Made by a program: the position numbers and the translations under genes. From Alterinioella nitratireducens (GTDB lineage: Bacteria; Pseudomonadota; Alphaproteobacteria; Rhodobacterales; Rhodobacteraceae), in assembly GCF_013155465.1 (NCBI RefSeq), contig NZ_JABJVX010000006.1, forward strand, positions 62,001 through 126,000: 64,000 bases of DNA, in the 5' to 3' direction. The notes under the pieces were generated by a model. The model made no database searches. It saw only the letters and a program-made list of their open reading frames with translations, and was not told the origin of the DNA. Of this stretch, positions 9,114 to 17,389 are shown piece by piece (position 1 is the stretch's first letter; each line of letters starts with the position of its first letter).

Positions 9114-9204
9114 CATGGGCATTGTCGGTCGTGGTTATTTTGCCATTCGATTTCAGATTCACGGGAATTGCGGCTGACGCCATTACACTCACGGGACGGA
9201 TATC

Positions 9205-9780
9205 ATGTTTTATCGCGACGAAAGGCTGGCGTTGTTCATCGACGGCTCCAACCTCTACGCGGCCGCCAAGGCGCTGGCCTTCGACATCGACTACAAGCTT
9301 CTGCGCAAGGAGTTCATGCAGCGCGGCAAGTTGCTGCGCGCCTTCTACTACACGGCCCTGCTGGAGAATGACGACTATTCGCCGATTCGCCCGCTGGTCG
9401 ATTGGCTGCACTATAACGGCTTCACCATGGTCACCAAGCCGGCCAAGGAATTCATCGACAGCCAGGGCCGCCGCAAGGTCAAGGGCAACATGGATATCGA
9501 GCTGGCCGTCGACGCGATGGAGATCGCGCCGCATGTCGACCATATCGTGCTGTTCTCGGGCGACGGCGATTTCCGGCCGCTGGTCGAGGCGCTGCAACGC
9601 AAGGGCGTGCGCGTCTCGGTGGTCTCAACCATCCGCAGCCAGCCGCCGATGATCGCCGACGACCTGCGCCGCCAGGCCGACAATTTCATCGAGCTGGACG
9701 AGTTGAAGGACGTGGTGGGCAGGCCCCCCCGCGAACCGCGCGTCACCGACCGCGCCGATTACGAGACCGAGGACAACTGA
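9205..9780 (+). CDS. NYN domain protein (LabA/DUF88 family)
   Basis: A 191-residue predicted PIN-like nuclease. The acidic active-site positions of the NYN fold are visible: D13 in LFIDGSNLY, the aspartates of MDIELAVDAM and of LFSGDGDFRPLV. The family is thought to act on RNA, but the substrate of bacterial members is mostly unknown. The start follows GGGACGG. It is monocistronic, converging with the methyltransferase gene 8 bases away. The C-terminal ~25 residues are charged and probably disordered. Confidence 0.88.
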   Translation: MFYRDERLALFIDGSNLYAAAKALAFDIDYKLLRKEFMQRGKLLRAFYYTALLENDDYSPIRPLVDWLHYNGFTMVTKPAKEFIDSQGRRKVKGNMDIELAVDAMEIAPHVDHIVLFSGDGDFRPLVEALQRKGVRVSVVSTIRSQPPMIADDLRRQADNFIELDELKDVVGRPPREPRVTDRADYETEDN

Positions 9781-9787
9781 GCCTCGC

Positions 9788-10435
9788 TCAGCCCGACGGC
9801 TCACGGCGGAACAGGCTGTATTGAAACCGTTGCTCGGCCCCGGTCGGGGTGACATGGGTGAACCGGCCCGCCCCGTCGGGCCGGAACGCCCCCGGCACGA
9901 GGTCCGCCAAGGTCTCGGCCATCTCCTCGGGCGCATAGCGGCGCACCGGCAGGCCGGAACAGCTTTCCGGCCCGTCCTCGGCAAAACTCATCACGATCGC
10001 ATGGCCGCCGGGGCGCAACGCCTCGGCCATCGCCGCCAGGTAGGCCCGCTGCCCGCCCGCGTCGGTCAGGAAATGAAACACCGCCCGGTCGTGCCAAAGA
10101 TCATAGCGGCGTGGTGGGGTCCAGGCCGTGATATCGGCGGCAATCCACGCGACCTGCGCCGCCTGCCCGCCCATCCGCTCCTGTGCCTTGGCCAGTGCCG
10201 TCGTCGATATATCAAGCACGCTGACATCGACATAGCCCCGCGCCAGCAGGCAATCGGCCAGCCGGGACGCCCCGCCGCCGATGTCGATCACACCCGCATC
10301 CGGGCCGACCCGTTCCGTGATCAGGTCAAGCGACAGGTCGGGGCGGGCCTCGAACCAGCTCAACTCCTCGGGGCGGGTGCCGTCATAGCGGTCCTCCCAA
10401 TGCGTCTGCCCGCCAGTCCTGCGATGTCCCGCCAT
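9788..10435 (-). CDS. Class I SAM-dependent methyltransferase
   Basis: A 215-residue methyltransferase. VIDIGGGASRLADCLL is the AdoMet-binding motif I, VSVLDIS the acidic motif II end, and FHFLTD and LRPGGHAIVMSFAEDG the later core strands. The N-terminal HWEDRYDG..ELSWFE is typical of the group related to thiol/thiopurine-type methyltransferases; the substrate cannot be told. The ATG at 10435 has GGAAGAG upstream; longer in-frame extensions up to 10714 encode low-complexity sequence and are rejected. Confidence 0.85.
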   Translation of the reverse strand: MAGHRRTGGQTHWEDRYDGTRPEELSWFEARPDLSLDLITERVGPDAGVIDIGGGASRLADCLLARGYVDVSVLDISTTALAKAQERMGGQAAQVAWIAADITAWTPPRRYDLWHDRAVFHFLTDAGGQRAYLAAMAEALRPGGHAIVMSFAEDGPESCSGLPVRRYAPEEMAETLADLVPGAFRPDGAGRFTHVTPTGAEQRFQYSLFRREPSG

Positions 10436-10697
10436 GCAACTCTTCCTTCTCTTCCCCATCGGGCCAGATCGTCCGCGTCGGTCTGATCGTGACCCTCGAT
10501 CACCTCCTCGGGCCAGATGCTCTCGATATAGGATGGAACGCGCCCAATCCCAAATTCGCATCTCCGGTCCCTCTTGCAATTCCTGTTCCGTCCCGCCCCC
10601 CCCCCGGCACGGGTGGGTCACCTGACAGCTTCGTGATCGCCGCCTCTGGACGTGGGGCCATCGCTCGCATAACTCGGGGGCAGACAGGAGAGACGCC

Positions 10698-11645
10698 ATG
10701 AAACCGCCCCTCACCCTCTACCTCGCCGCCCCGCGCGGCTTCTGCGCCGGTGTCGACCGCGCCATCAAGATCGTCGAAATGGCGCTCGCGAAATGGGGCG
10801 CGCCGGTCTATGTGCGCCACGAGATCGTGCATAACAAGTTCGTCGTCGACGACCTGCGCGGCAAGGGCGCCATCTTTGTCGAACGGCTCGCCGATTGCCC
10901 TGATGACCGGCCCGTCATCTTCTCGGCGCATGGCGTGGCCAAATCGGTCCCGGCCGCGGCCGAGGCGCGCAACATGGTCTATGTCGATGCCACCTGCCCG
11001 CTGGTCTCCAAGGTCCATATCGAGGCCGAACGCCACCACGCGAACGGCCTGCAGATGGTGATGATCGGCCATGCCGGCCACCCCGAGACCGTCGGGACCA
11101 TGGGCCAATTGCCCGAAGGCGAGGTGCTGCTGGTCGAAACCGCCGAGGATGTGGCCCGCCTCACTCCGCGCGACCCCGGGAAACTGGCCTTCATCACCCA
11201 GACCACCCTCAGCGTCGATGACACGGCGGAAATCGTGGCCGCCCTGCAGGCGAAATTCCCCACCATCATCGGCCCGCACAAGGAAGACATCTGCTACGCC
11301 ACCACCAACCGGCAGGCGGCAGTGAAGGCCATTGCCCCCAAGGCCGATGCGATCCTGGTCGTGGGCGCGCCCAACTCGTCCAATTCGCGCCGCCTGGTCG
11401 AGGTCGGGGCCAAGGCAGGCTGCGGTTATTCCCAACTGGTGCAGCGGGCCGAAAACATCGACTGGCGCGCGCTTGAGGGGATCACGGCGCTTGGTGTCAC
11501 CGCCGGAGCCTCAGCCCCCGAAGTGTTGGTCAATGAAGTCATCGAGGCCTGCCGCGCCCGGTTCGATGTGACCCTTGAATATGTCGAAACGGCGGTCGAG
11601 AACGTGGAATTCAAGGTGCCCCGCGTGCTGCGCGAACCGGCCTGA
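10698..11645 (+). CDS. ispH: 4-hydroxy-3-methylbut-2-enyl diphosphate reductase
   Basis: A 315-residue iron-sulfur enzyme performing the last step of the MEP isoprenoid pathway (HMBPP to IPP and DMAPP). The three cluster-ligand cysteines are C16 ([11 protein letters not shown]), C100 (DATCPLV) and C199 ([11 protein letters not shown]). The catalytic EGH-type region [10 protein letters not shown] and the SSNSRRL substrate loop are present. Full length. GGAGAG precedes the ATG. The 262-base space upstream contains a run of about ten C residues (near 10600) and no clear promoter. ispE at 35.5 kb is another pathway member in this window. Confidence 0.96.
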   Translation: MKPPLTLYLAAPRGFCAGVDRAIKIVEMALAKWGAPVYVRHEIVHNKFVVDDLRGKGAIFVERLADCPDDRPVIFSAHGVAKSVPAAAEARNMVYVDATCPLVSKVHIEAERHHANGLQMVMIGHAGHPETVGTMGQLPEGEVLLVETAEDVARLTPRDPGKLAFITQTTLSVDDTAEIVAALQAKFPTIIGPHKEDICYATTNRQAAVKAIAPKADAILVVGAPNSSNSRRLVEVGAKAGCGYSQLVQRAENIDWRALEGITALGVTAGASAPEVLVNEVIEACRARFDVTLEYVETAVENVEFKVPRVLREPA

Positions 11646-12146
11646 GCGCGGGGCCGCACACCGCGACCCAACCGCCGCGGCCTGCCTTCCAGCCGATCCG
11701 CCGGATCACCTGACAGATCACCCCCCCCTCTTTTTCGTCCAAGTACCTGTCTCCGCCGCGACGGCGCAGGGTCGCCCTGGACATCGTGGCACCGCCGCCT
11801 GCGTCCAGTCCATGGCAATGCGGCCCGACGACGGCTCCCGGCAGGGGGCCCGAGCCGGACCGCCACCACGTTGCGTCGAGAACGCTGGCGCTTGCCTCGG
11901 GCGGCAAAGTCCACGATGCTTTGCCTGTCACACGCGGCAAAGGCCCCTGCCCCATGATCTCCGCCCAGTTCCCAATCGTCGCCCTGATCCCGGCGCGCGA
12001 CCTGGCGAAACGGACCGGCATGGCCCACCTGCCCGGGCTGGCTACCGGAGCCTTGCGCCCGGGCGGCGCATCCGCCGTCACCCTGCGCAAGACCCGTGAT
12101 CCCGGCCCCCGCATCGCAATCCGCCCCGCGATGGAGCGCGCCTGAC
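11646..12146. other. 501-base region with little recognisable content
   Basis: Between ispH and the next methyltransferase. Nothing here resembles a known protein on either strand. The segment CTCTTTTTCGTCCAAGTACC (11731-11750) resembles, in reverse, the T-rich tails that follow hairpins in Rhodobacteraceae, but no strong stem precedes it. The last ~190 bases hold a short ORF that could be real (listed separately). Confidence 0.4.
11954..12145 (+). CDS. Possible small protein, unknown
   Basis: A 63-codon frame whose TGA is separated by a single base from the ATG of the following methyltransferase (TGACATG), a coupled-translation layout. Third codon positions are very G/C-rich (about nine in ten by count), as in real genes of this genome. 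The product (MISAQFPIVALIPARDL at the start) matches no family I recognise, has no signal peptide or membrane helix, and lacks an obvious ribosome-binding site, so it may be chance. Confidence 0.3.
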   Translation: MISAQFPIVALIPARDLAKRTGMAHLPGLATGALRPGGASAVTLRKTRDPGPRIAIRPAMERA

Positions 12147-12737
12147 ATGGCCGATCGCGAAACGCTCGACGTCTATGCCGCCCGCGCGGCGGAATATAAC
12201 AAGATCCCGCCCTCGAATACCCAGGACGCGGCGCTGGCGGGCTTTCTCGCCCGGCTTGCCCCCGGGGCCCATATCCTCGATCTCGGCTGCGGGCCGGGGC
12301 TGCACGCAGGCCAGATGATGGCCGAGGGTTTCACCGTCACCGCCCATGACGCCACGCCCGCCTTTGTCGAGGCCGCACGGGCGCGCGGCGTCGATGCGCA
12401 TCTCGCCCGGTTCGACGATCTCGACGCCGCCGCCGCGTTTGATGCCATCTGGGCCAGCTTCAGCCTGCTCCACGCCGCGAAAGCCGATTTCCCCCGGCAC
12501 CTGGCTGCCTGCCACCGCGCGTTGCGTCCCGGCGGCATCTTCTTCCTCGGCATGAAACTGGGACAGGGCGAGATCCGCGACGACCTGGGCCGCTTCTACA
12601 GCCTCTATTCCGAGGCCGAGCTGCGCGCCGCCCTTGCCGATGCGGGCTTCAGCGTGACCGAGGCCGTCACCGGTGAAGGCGCGGGGCTGGCCGGAACTGT
12701 CGATGCTTTTGTCCTGATCACCGCGCGCAGGTCGTAA
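12147..12737 (+). CDS. Class I SAM-dependent methyltransferase
   Basis: A 196-residue methyltransferase with motif [16 protein letters not shown] (near residue 43), the acidic residue in VTAHDAT, and [14 protein letters not shown]. The segment [20 protein letters not shown] is typical of the UbiE/Coq5-like superfamily that methylates small molecules or tRNA wobble bases. The substrate is unknown. The start ATG at 12147 is one base after a preceding short ORF. It is the first of a rightward series with DUF3429 and rnhA. Confidence 0.85.
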   Translation: MADRETLDVYAARAAEYNKIPPSNTQDAALAGFLARLAPGAHILDLGCGPGLHAGQMMAEGFTVTAHDATPAFVEAARARGVDAHLARFDDLDAAAAFDAIWASFSLLHAAKADFPRHLAACHRALRPGGIFFLGMKLGQGEIRDDLGRFYSLYSEAELRAALADAGFSVTEAVTGEGAGLAGTVDAFVLITARRS

Positions 12738-12800
12738 GCCGGGTTGCCCTTCGCGCGCGCGGACGCCAAAAGGGCCGGACCCCGCCATATGAGGCCCCCG

Positions 12801-13244
12801 ATGCAGACCATTCCCCGCCCCGCCCTCCTGCTCGGCCTTGCCGGGCTGATCCCCTTCCTCTGGGGCGCGTTGACAGTGGCCTTGCCCGATCTGGCCGCCT
12901 GGGGCCGCAGCGCCCTCGGGCCCCGCTTCATCGGACCCTATATCCAGGTCTTCTACGGCGCGATCATCCTGGCCTTCATGTCCGGCGTCCTCTGGGGATT
13001 TGCAACGCGGGGAACCGGCTGGAGCGGCTACGCCCTCTCGGTCCTGCCTGCCCTCTGGGCCTTCTTCACCACCGGCGGCGGCGCCGAACGCGCGGGCGCG
13101 GCGCTGATCGTGGGTTTCCTTGGGCTGCTGGCGCTCGACTGGCAGTTCTGGCGCAAGGGGTTGGCGCCGCCTTGGTGGATGCATCTGCGGGTGGCTCTGA
13201 CGGTGATCGTCGGCCTCGCGCTCTCGGTCGATCTGGTGCTCTGA
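12801..13244 (+). CDS. DUF3429 membrane protein
   Basis: A 147-residue protein with four to five predicted membrane helices matching DUF3429: [16 protein letters not shown] at the N-terminus, then [17 protein letters not shown] and [20 protein letters not shown]. Function of the family is unknown. GAGG at 12791 supports the ATG at 12801; an in-frame ATG at 12789 would add four residues. Its stop overlaps the rnhA start by one base (TGATG). Confidence 0.8.
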   Translation: MQTIPRPALLLGLAGLIPFLWGALTVALPDLAAWGRSALGPRFIGPYIQVFYGAIILAFMSGVLWGFATRGTGWSGYALSVLPALWAFFTTGGGAERAGAALIVGFLGLLALDWQFWRKGLAPPWWMHLRVALTVIVGLALSVDLVL

Positions 13245-13699
13245 TGGCCGAGCTTTTCGCCTATACGGACGGGGCCTGTTCAGGAAATCCCGGCCCCGGC
13301 GGGTGGGGCGCGCTGCTGATCGCGCGCGAGGGCGATCGCGTGGCGAAAGAGCGCGACCTCAAGGGCGGCGAGGCCGAAACCACCAACAACCGGATGGAGC
13401 TGCTGGCGGCGATCTCGGCGCTCGAAAGCCTGACCCGGCCCTCCGCCATCACCATCGTCACCGACAGCGCCTATGTGAAGAACGGCGTGACGCAATGGAT
13501 CCACGGCTGGAAGCGCAACGGCTGGAAGACCTCGGCGAAGAAGCCGGTCAAGAATGTCGACCTGTGGCAGCGGCTGGAAGCGGCGCAGGCCCGCCATGAC
13601 GTGACCTGGGAATGGGTCAAGGGTCATGCCGGACACCCCGAGAACGAACGCGCCGACGAACTGGCCCGCGCCGGCATGGCCCCGTTCAAACCGGGGTGA
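13244..13699 (+). CDS. rnhA: Ribonuclease HI
   Basis: A 151-residue enzyme that degrades the RNA strand of RNA-DNA hybrids. The four acidic active-site residues are recognisable: D9 in [12 protein letters not shown] in [10 protein letters not shown] in TDSAYV and D in NERADELA; the basic protrusion [15 protein letters not shown] is also present. Full length. The ATG at 13244 shares its A with the TGA of the DUF3429 gene, so translation is probably coupled. Confidence 0.96.
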   Translation: MAELFAYTDGACSGNPGPGGWGALLIAREGDRVAKERDLKGGEAETTNNRMELLAAISALESLTRPSAITIVTDSAYVKNGVTQWIHGWKRNGWKTSAKKPVKNVDLWQRLEAAQARHDVTWEWVKGHAGHPENERADELARAGMAPFKPG

Positions 13700-13707
13700 C
13701 CGGGACA

Positions 13708-13751
13708 GCGCTGCGGCGGCGCAGCGCAGATCCGCGCCGTCGACGGCGCGT
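13708..13751. repeat. Twin palindrome element A (TCGA-type)
   Basis: Two adjacent 20-base palindromes 4 bases apart. The first (13708-13727) has 8-bp arms GCGCTGCG/CGCAGCGC around GCGG; the second (13732-13751) has the perfect core CGCGCCGTCGACGGCGCG. It begins 8 bases after the rnhA stop. The second unit's core is identical to the first unit of element B at 15911. See the finding on the family. Confidence 0.85.
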
Positions 13752-13783
13752 CCACGCGGTTTCGAACCTGGCACAGGACAAAT

Positions 13784-14404
13784 ATGACCCCACCGATCCT
13801 CGACTATGCCTCCGTCCTGATCTTCGCCCTCTCCGGCGCGCTGGTGGCAAGCCGCGCGCAGCTCGATATCGTCGGGTTCTTCTTCATCGCCTGCCTGACC
13901 GCCGTGGGCGGCGGCACCATCCGCGACGTGCTGCTGGACCGCAACCCGGTCTTCTGGATCGCCGATCCGACCCACCTGGCCATCGCCTGCGGCGCGGCGC
14001 TGGTGGTGTTTTTCACCGCGCATCGCTTCGAAAGCCGCTACCGGGTGCTGCTGTGGCTCGACGCAGCCGCGCTTTCGGTCGCGGTCGCCGCCGGGGCCAG
14101 TGCGGCCATGGCGCTCGATCATTCCGCGCCTGTCGTCCTGGTCATGGGGGTCGCGACCGGCACGTTTGGCGGTCTCATGCGCGACGTGGTCTGCAACGAG
14201 GTGCCGCTGGTCCTGAAACAGGGCGAGCTCTACGTCACCGCCGCCTTCGCGGGGGCGGGTGCGGCGCTCATCGCGGCAAGCGTCACGACCTATCCGCTGG
14301 CCCCGGCGCTGGCCAGTATCGCGGCCTGTTTCACCTTGCGCGCAGGCTCGATCCATTTCGGCTGGTGCCTGCCGGTCTACCGCGCGCGTCCGCCACGTCA
14401 GTGA
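13784..14404 (+). CDS. Trimeric intracellular cation channel family protein (UPF0126)
   Basis: A 206-residue inner-membrane protein with about seven helices. The duplicated TRIC/UPF0126 motif is visible twice: TAVGGGTIRDVLLDRNPVFW near residue 40 and TGTFGGLMRDVVCNEVPLVL near residue 125. Bacterial members form homotrimeric potassium-permeable channels. No ribosome site better than weak precedes the ATG at 13784. It ends one base before the stop of the leftward gene at 14405, leaving no room for a terminator. Confidence 0.88.
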   Translation: MTPPILDYASVLIFALSGALVASRAQLDIVGFFFIACLTAVGGGTIRDVLLDRNPVFWIADPTHLAIACGAALVVFFTAHRFESRYRVLLWLDAAALSVAVAAGASAAMALDHSAPVVLVMGVATGTFGGLMRDVVCNEVPLVLKQGELYVTAAFAGAGAALIAASVTTYPLAPALASIAACFTLRAGSIHFGWCLPVYRARPPRQ

Positions 14405-14644
14405 TCAGCGCCGCTGGATATAGGTTCGCCAGGCCCAGATCAGGAACACCGCGCCCAGGAAGGCGCCAAGGAAGCCCGCGAACATGCCGAAGACGGACAG
14501 CAGGAACCGCAGGACCAGCCCGCCGATGATCGCGCCGAGGATGCCGATGGCCACCGTGGTCAGCACATTCGCCTCCAGCCGCATCACGCGCGTTGCCAGG
14601 TAGCCCGCCGCCGCGCCCACGATGATGAGATAGAGCACCACCAT
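14405..14644 (-). CDS. GlsB/YeaQ/YmgE-type small membrane protein
   Basis: A 79-residue hydrophobic protein with three membrane helices; the glycine-rich segment GILGAIIGGLVLRFLL is characteristic of the transglycosylase-associated (GlsB/YeaQ/YmgE) family, which is linked to stress responses but has no known biochemical activity. It is the last gene of the leftward fmt cluster, 4 bases downstream of the next small membrane protein. Confidence 0.7.
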   Translation of the reverse strand: MVVLYLIIVGAAAGYLATRVMRLEANVLTTVAIGILGAIIGGLVLRFLLSVFGMFAGFLGAFLGAVFLIWAWRTYIQRR

Positions 14645-14648
14645 CGGA

Positions 14649-14915
14649 TCAGCGCCGCCGCCCGCGCCGCCGCCCCAGGCGCAGGTTGCCCACCGGGATC
14701 AGCACCAGCGCCGCCGAGGCCCCGATGATCGCATCCAGCCCCGGCGAGCCGAAGGACAGGCGGAACATCACCCGGATCATGAAGAGGAGGATCACCGCCC
14801 CGAGCGCGATGATCACCGAGGGGAGGATGCCGTTGCGGGTAATCCCCCACCTCTCGAACAGAACGCCGATGATACCGCCGATCATCAGCGATCCGAAAAA
14901 GGCGAAAAATCCCAT
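14649..14915 (-). CDS. Small membrane protein, unknown
   Basis: An 88-residue protein with three predicted helices (residues ~3-20, 33-52, 60-75) and a strongly basic C-terminus (LRLGRRRGRRR). The start ATG shares one base with the fmt TGA (TGATG), so it is co-translated with fmt. No family recognised. Confidence 0.65.
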   Translation of the reverse strand: MGFFAFFGSLMIGGIIGVLFERWGITRNGILPSVIIALGAVILLFMIRVMFRLSFGSPGLDAIIGASAALVLIPVGNLRLGRRRGRRR

Positions 14916-15826
14916 CAGGTCTCTCCCAATATGGTGCCCTGCGGCAGGGTCGTCCCGCGCAGGAAGCTCTGCGCATCCTGCCGCCCGCGCCCCTCGACCT
15001 GCACCTCGTCAACCTGCACCGCGCCGCCGCCGCAGGCAAGGGTCAGCCCGTGCAGAACCTCGCCAGGGCGCCCTTCGCCCGCCACGACGCGGCTGGCCAG
15101 CAGCTTGAGGCGCTTGCCGTTCAATGTCGTCCAGGCCCCCGGAAAGGGCGAGAGCCCCCGGATCTGGCGGTCGACCTCCAGCGCGGGCCGCGTCCAGTCG
15201 ATCCGCGCCTCGGCCTTGTCGATCTTGGCGGCATAGGTGACGCCCTTTTCCGGTTGCGGCACCGGCACCAATTCATCCAGCCGCGCCAGCGCTGCGACAA
15301 TCGCCTCGGCCCCCATCGCGCTCAACCGGTCATGCAGGCGCGCGGTGGTCTCCTCCGGCCCGATATCGGTTTCCCGGCACAGCAGCACCGGCCCGGTATC
15401 CAGCCCCGCCTCCATCGCCATGATGCACACCCCGGTTTTTTCGTCCCCCGCCATGATCGCGCGATGAATGGGCGCGGCTCCGCGCCAGCGGGGAAGCAGG
15501 CTGGCGTGGATATTGAGGCAGCCCCGCGCAGGCGCGTCCAGCACGGCTTGCGGCAGGATCAGGCCATAGGCCACCACCACCGCGACATCGGCCTCCAGCG
15601 CGGCGAAGGCCGCCTGCGCCTCGGCCGTTTTCAGGCTGGCGGGGTGGCGCACCGCAAGCCCAAGCGCCTCGGCCCGCGCCTGCACCGGGGTGGGCCTTTC
15701 CTGCTTGCCCCGTCCTGCGGGGCGCGGCGGCTGGCAATAGACGGCGGCGATCTCGTGCCCCGCCCCGACCAGCGCATCCAGCACGGGGACCGAGAAATCG
15801 GGGCTGCCCATGAATGTGATCCGCAT
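14915..15826 (-). CDS. fmt: Methionyl-tRNA formyltransferase
   Basis: A 303-residue enzyme that formylates initiator Met-tRNA with 10-formyl-THF. [16 protein letters not shown] opens the Rossmann domain; the catalytic set is in VAYGLILP and [16 protein letters not shown]; the C-terminal OB-like domain begins near residue 200 with [11 protein letters not shown]. The ATG at 15826 is the first residue of the recognisable protein. In many alphaproteobacteria fmt directly follows def; here three def genes lie 1.6 kb away on the same strand with three other genes in between. Confidence 0.95.
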   Translation of the reverse strand: MRITFMGSPDFSVPVLDALVGAGHEIAAVYCQPPRPAGRGKQERPTPVQARAEALGLAVRHPASLKTAEAQAAFAALEADVAVVVAYGLILPQAVLDAPARGCLNIHASLLPRWRGAAPIHRAIMAGDEKTGVCIMAMEAGLDTGPVLLCRETDIGPEETTARLHDRLSAMGAEAIVAALARLDELVPVPQPEKGVTYAAKIDKAEARIDWTRPALEVDRQIRGLSPFPGAWTTLNGKRLKLLASRVVAGEGRPGEVLHGLTLACGGGAVQVDEVQVEGRGRQDAQSFLRGTTLPQGTILGET

Positions 15827-15910
15827 CGAAACCTGTCCTTGTCGCTGTGCCTGCCCCGATCTACCGCAGCGCGTGCGCCGGGACCATCGGATTTCGGGCC
15901 GGACGCGAAC

Positions 15911-15955
15911 ACGCGCCGTCGACGGCGCGTCGCAAACGCCGCGTCGACGCGGCGT
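15911..15955. repeat. Twin palindrome element B (two perfect GTCGAC palindromes)
   Basis: ACGCGCCGTCGACGGCGCGT (15911-15930) and ACGCCGCGTCGACGCGGCGT (15936-15955), both perfect 20-base palindromes separated by CGCAA. The outer four bases match but the inner arm bases differ in a compensated way. Unlike the other copies it lies between divergent genes, 84 bases upstream of fmt and 90 bases upstream of the arsR-type gene. Confidence 0.9.
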
Positions 15956-15987
15956 GCCCCGCACCGCGCGATCCTCTCGGCAATATT

Positions 15988-16052
15988 TAGCCACATGGCT
16001 AGGTTTTCTCTTGCACAGCCCATATCGCTCATGTTACCTAGCCATATGGCTA
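15988..16052 (+). promoter_or_regulatory. Promoter and twin operators of the ArsR-type gene
   Basis: Two copies of a 14-base palindrome TAGCCAYATGGCTA lie at 15988-16001 and 16039-16052, 51 bases apart centre to centre (about five helical turns). Between them TTGCAC (16011-16016), 17 bases, TTACCT (16034-16039) is a plausible promoter that would start transcription at about the ATG at 16046, which itself lies inside the second operator. No ribosome-binding site is visible, so the transcript may be leaderless. Most likely autoregulation by the ArsR-type repressor. Confidence 0.7.
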
Positions 16053-16405
16053 AGTATGACGAGCAACTGGACCGGTATTTCACCGCCCTCGGTGACCCGA
16101 CAAGACGCGCTATCCTGTCGCGCCTGGCCCGAGGCCCGGCCAGCACCAGCGAATTGGCGGCACCGCATGACATGGCGCTGCCCTCCTTCCTCGCGCATCT
16201 GCGCAAGCTGGAGGCCGCGGGGCTGGTCACCAGCGACAAACAGGGCCGCGTGCGCAGCTACAGCCTGACGCCAGATGCCCTGCGCCCCGCGCAGGACTGG
16301 CTCAGCGAACAGCGCGCCCTGTGGGAGACCCGGCTGGACCAGTTCGACGATTACGTCACCAACCTGACGCAGGAGCGAACAGATGGACCTCGATCCCAAG
16401 ACTGA
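16046..16405 (+). CDS. ArsR-family winged-helix transcriptional regulator
   Basis: A 119-residue regulator. FTALGDPTRRAILSRLARGPASTSELA is the helical start of the ArsR fold and LPSFLAHLRKLEAAGLV the recognition helix; the wing follows in DKQGRVRSYSLT. No metal-binding CxC motif is present, so it belongs to the metal-independent group that is commonly paired with SRPBCC proteins. The ATG lies in a palindromic operator with no Shine-Dalgarno sequence. It overlaps the next gene by 23 bases. Confidence 0.9.
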   Translation: MAKYDEQLDRYFTALGDPTRRAILSRLARGPASTSELAAPHDMALPSFLAHLRKLEAAGLVTSDKQGRVRSYSLTPDALRPAQDWLSEQRALWETRLDQFDDYVTNLTQERTDGPRSQD

Positions 16406-16853
16406 CCTGAAACTGACCCGCACCCTCAAGGCCCCCCGCGCCCTGATCTGGGAGTGCTGGACCAGCCCCGACCATATCCCGCATTTCTTCGTCCCCCGCC
16501 CGCACAAGGTCACGGGCTGCGAGATCGACCTGCGCGTCGGCGGGCGGTTCAACACCACCTTCGATGTCGATGGCAACGTGATGGACAACACGGGCGTCTA
16601 CCTCGAGATCGTGCCGCGGGAAAAGCTGGTCTTCACCGATGCCTATTCGGAAGGCTGGAAACCCGCCCCCGACCCGTTCATGACCGCGATCCTGCTGCTG
16701 GAGGATGCGGGCGACGGGGCCACCTCCTACACCGCCATCGCGCGCCACCGCTCATCCGAGGCGCGCCAGAGCCATGAGGATATGGGGTTTCACGACGGAT
16801 GGGGCACGGTCGCGGATCAACTGGAGGCCTACGCGCAGGGCCTTTCCCGCTGA
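16383..16853 (+). CDS. SRPBCC (AHSA1/Aha1-like) domain protein
   Basis: A 156-residue START/Bet v1-fold protein of the AHSA1 group: LTRTLKAPRALIWECWTSPDHI at the N-terminus, GGRFNTTFDVDGN in the middle and MGFHDGWGTVADQLEAY as the C-terminal helix. Such proteins bind hydrophobic ligands, and ArsR-SRPBCC pairs are frequent in soil and marine bacteria; the ligand is unknown. A good ribosome site (CAGGAG) precedes the ATG inside the arsR gene. Confidence 0.88.
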   Translation: MDLDPKTDLKLTRTLKAPRALIWECWTSPDHIPHFFVPRPHKVTGCEIDLRVGGRFNTTFDVDGNVMDNTGVYLEIVPREKLVFTDAYSEGWKPAPDPFMTAILLLEDAGDGATSYTAIARHRSSEARQSHEDMGFHDGWGTVADQLEAYAQGLSR

Positions 16854-16856
16854 TCC

Positions 16857-17389
16857 TCAGACATCCAGCCCCTCGTTCACCGTCAGCTTCGGATTGCGGA
16901 ACCCCATCGCGGCCCAGGCCAGGAACAGCCTGCCCATGAACCCCGCCGAATGGCCCTTCCGGTTCGGCACGTCATCGGGCAACTCCGTCCCCTCGGGCAG
17001 ATCGCCCACCATGGTGCGCAACTGAACCGGCGGGTGCGCCCCTCCGGCCACAGCCCGCCATAGAGGCTCAGCCAATGACCGCCTTTCGCCTCGATGAAGA
17101 CGGGCGTGTTGCAGCAGGTGGCAATCACCCGGCGCGTGCCGGATTTGGGCGTCAGCCGGAACGCCTTGAGGTTCTCATGCCCCGACAGGAACTCCACCCG
17201 ATCCTTGCGGTATTCGACGCAGATCGTGCCACCGATCTCCGTCACGATCGAGCGCGCGCCGGACAGCCGCGCCATCCGCTCGGCCGCCTCGCGGCAACTG
17301 TCGCACAGACATTCCGTGACCGCGATCGGGCGGCCCGTCACCTCGGCCCGCATCGCCCCGCAGGCGCATTGAAGCTGTGTTTCCGACAC
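16857..17389 (-). pseudogene. DUF6151/GFA-like zinc protein split by a frameshift
   Basis: The N-terminal part reads CACGAM, CLCDSC and ATCCNTP, a cysteine pattern like the zinc site of GFA-type proteins, and continues to LYGGLWPEG. Beyond that the sensible continuation (VQLRTMVGDLPEG to AAMGFRNPKLTVNEGLDV) is in another frame ending at 16857. The switch is at the run of four C at 17039-17042 and needs one extra base, so either a one-base deletion inactivated the gene or the assembly lost a C. The GTG at 17389 is preferred as start because GGAGGGTGG lies just before it; an ATG at 17407 has no ribosome site. Confidence 0.75.

Larger units (their letters stand above)
8814..9204. other. 391-base divergent intergenic region between rpoZ and the NYN gene
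   Basis: No convincing ORF is present. It holds the two outward-facing promoter candidates (8858-8886 leftward, 9086-9113 rightward). A partly self-complementary segment lies at about 8909-8935 (GCGGCGA paired with TCGCCGC around an 11-base middle). The ~90 bases before the NYN start are noticeably AT-richer than the surroundings. A small RNA could fit here, but nothing proves one. Confidence 0.5.

Noticed and set aside
13750-13770. TTTCGAACC resembling a tRNA T-loop
   Set aside because: No acceptor stem or anticodon arm can be formed around it.
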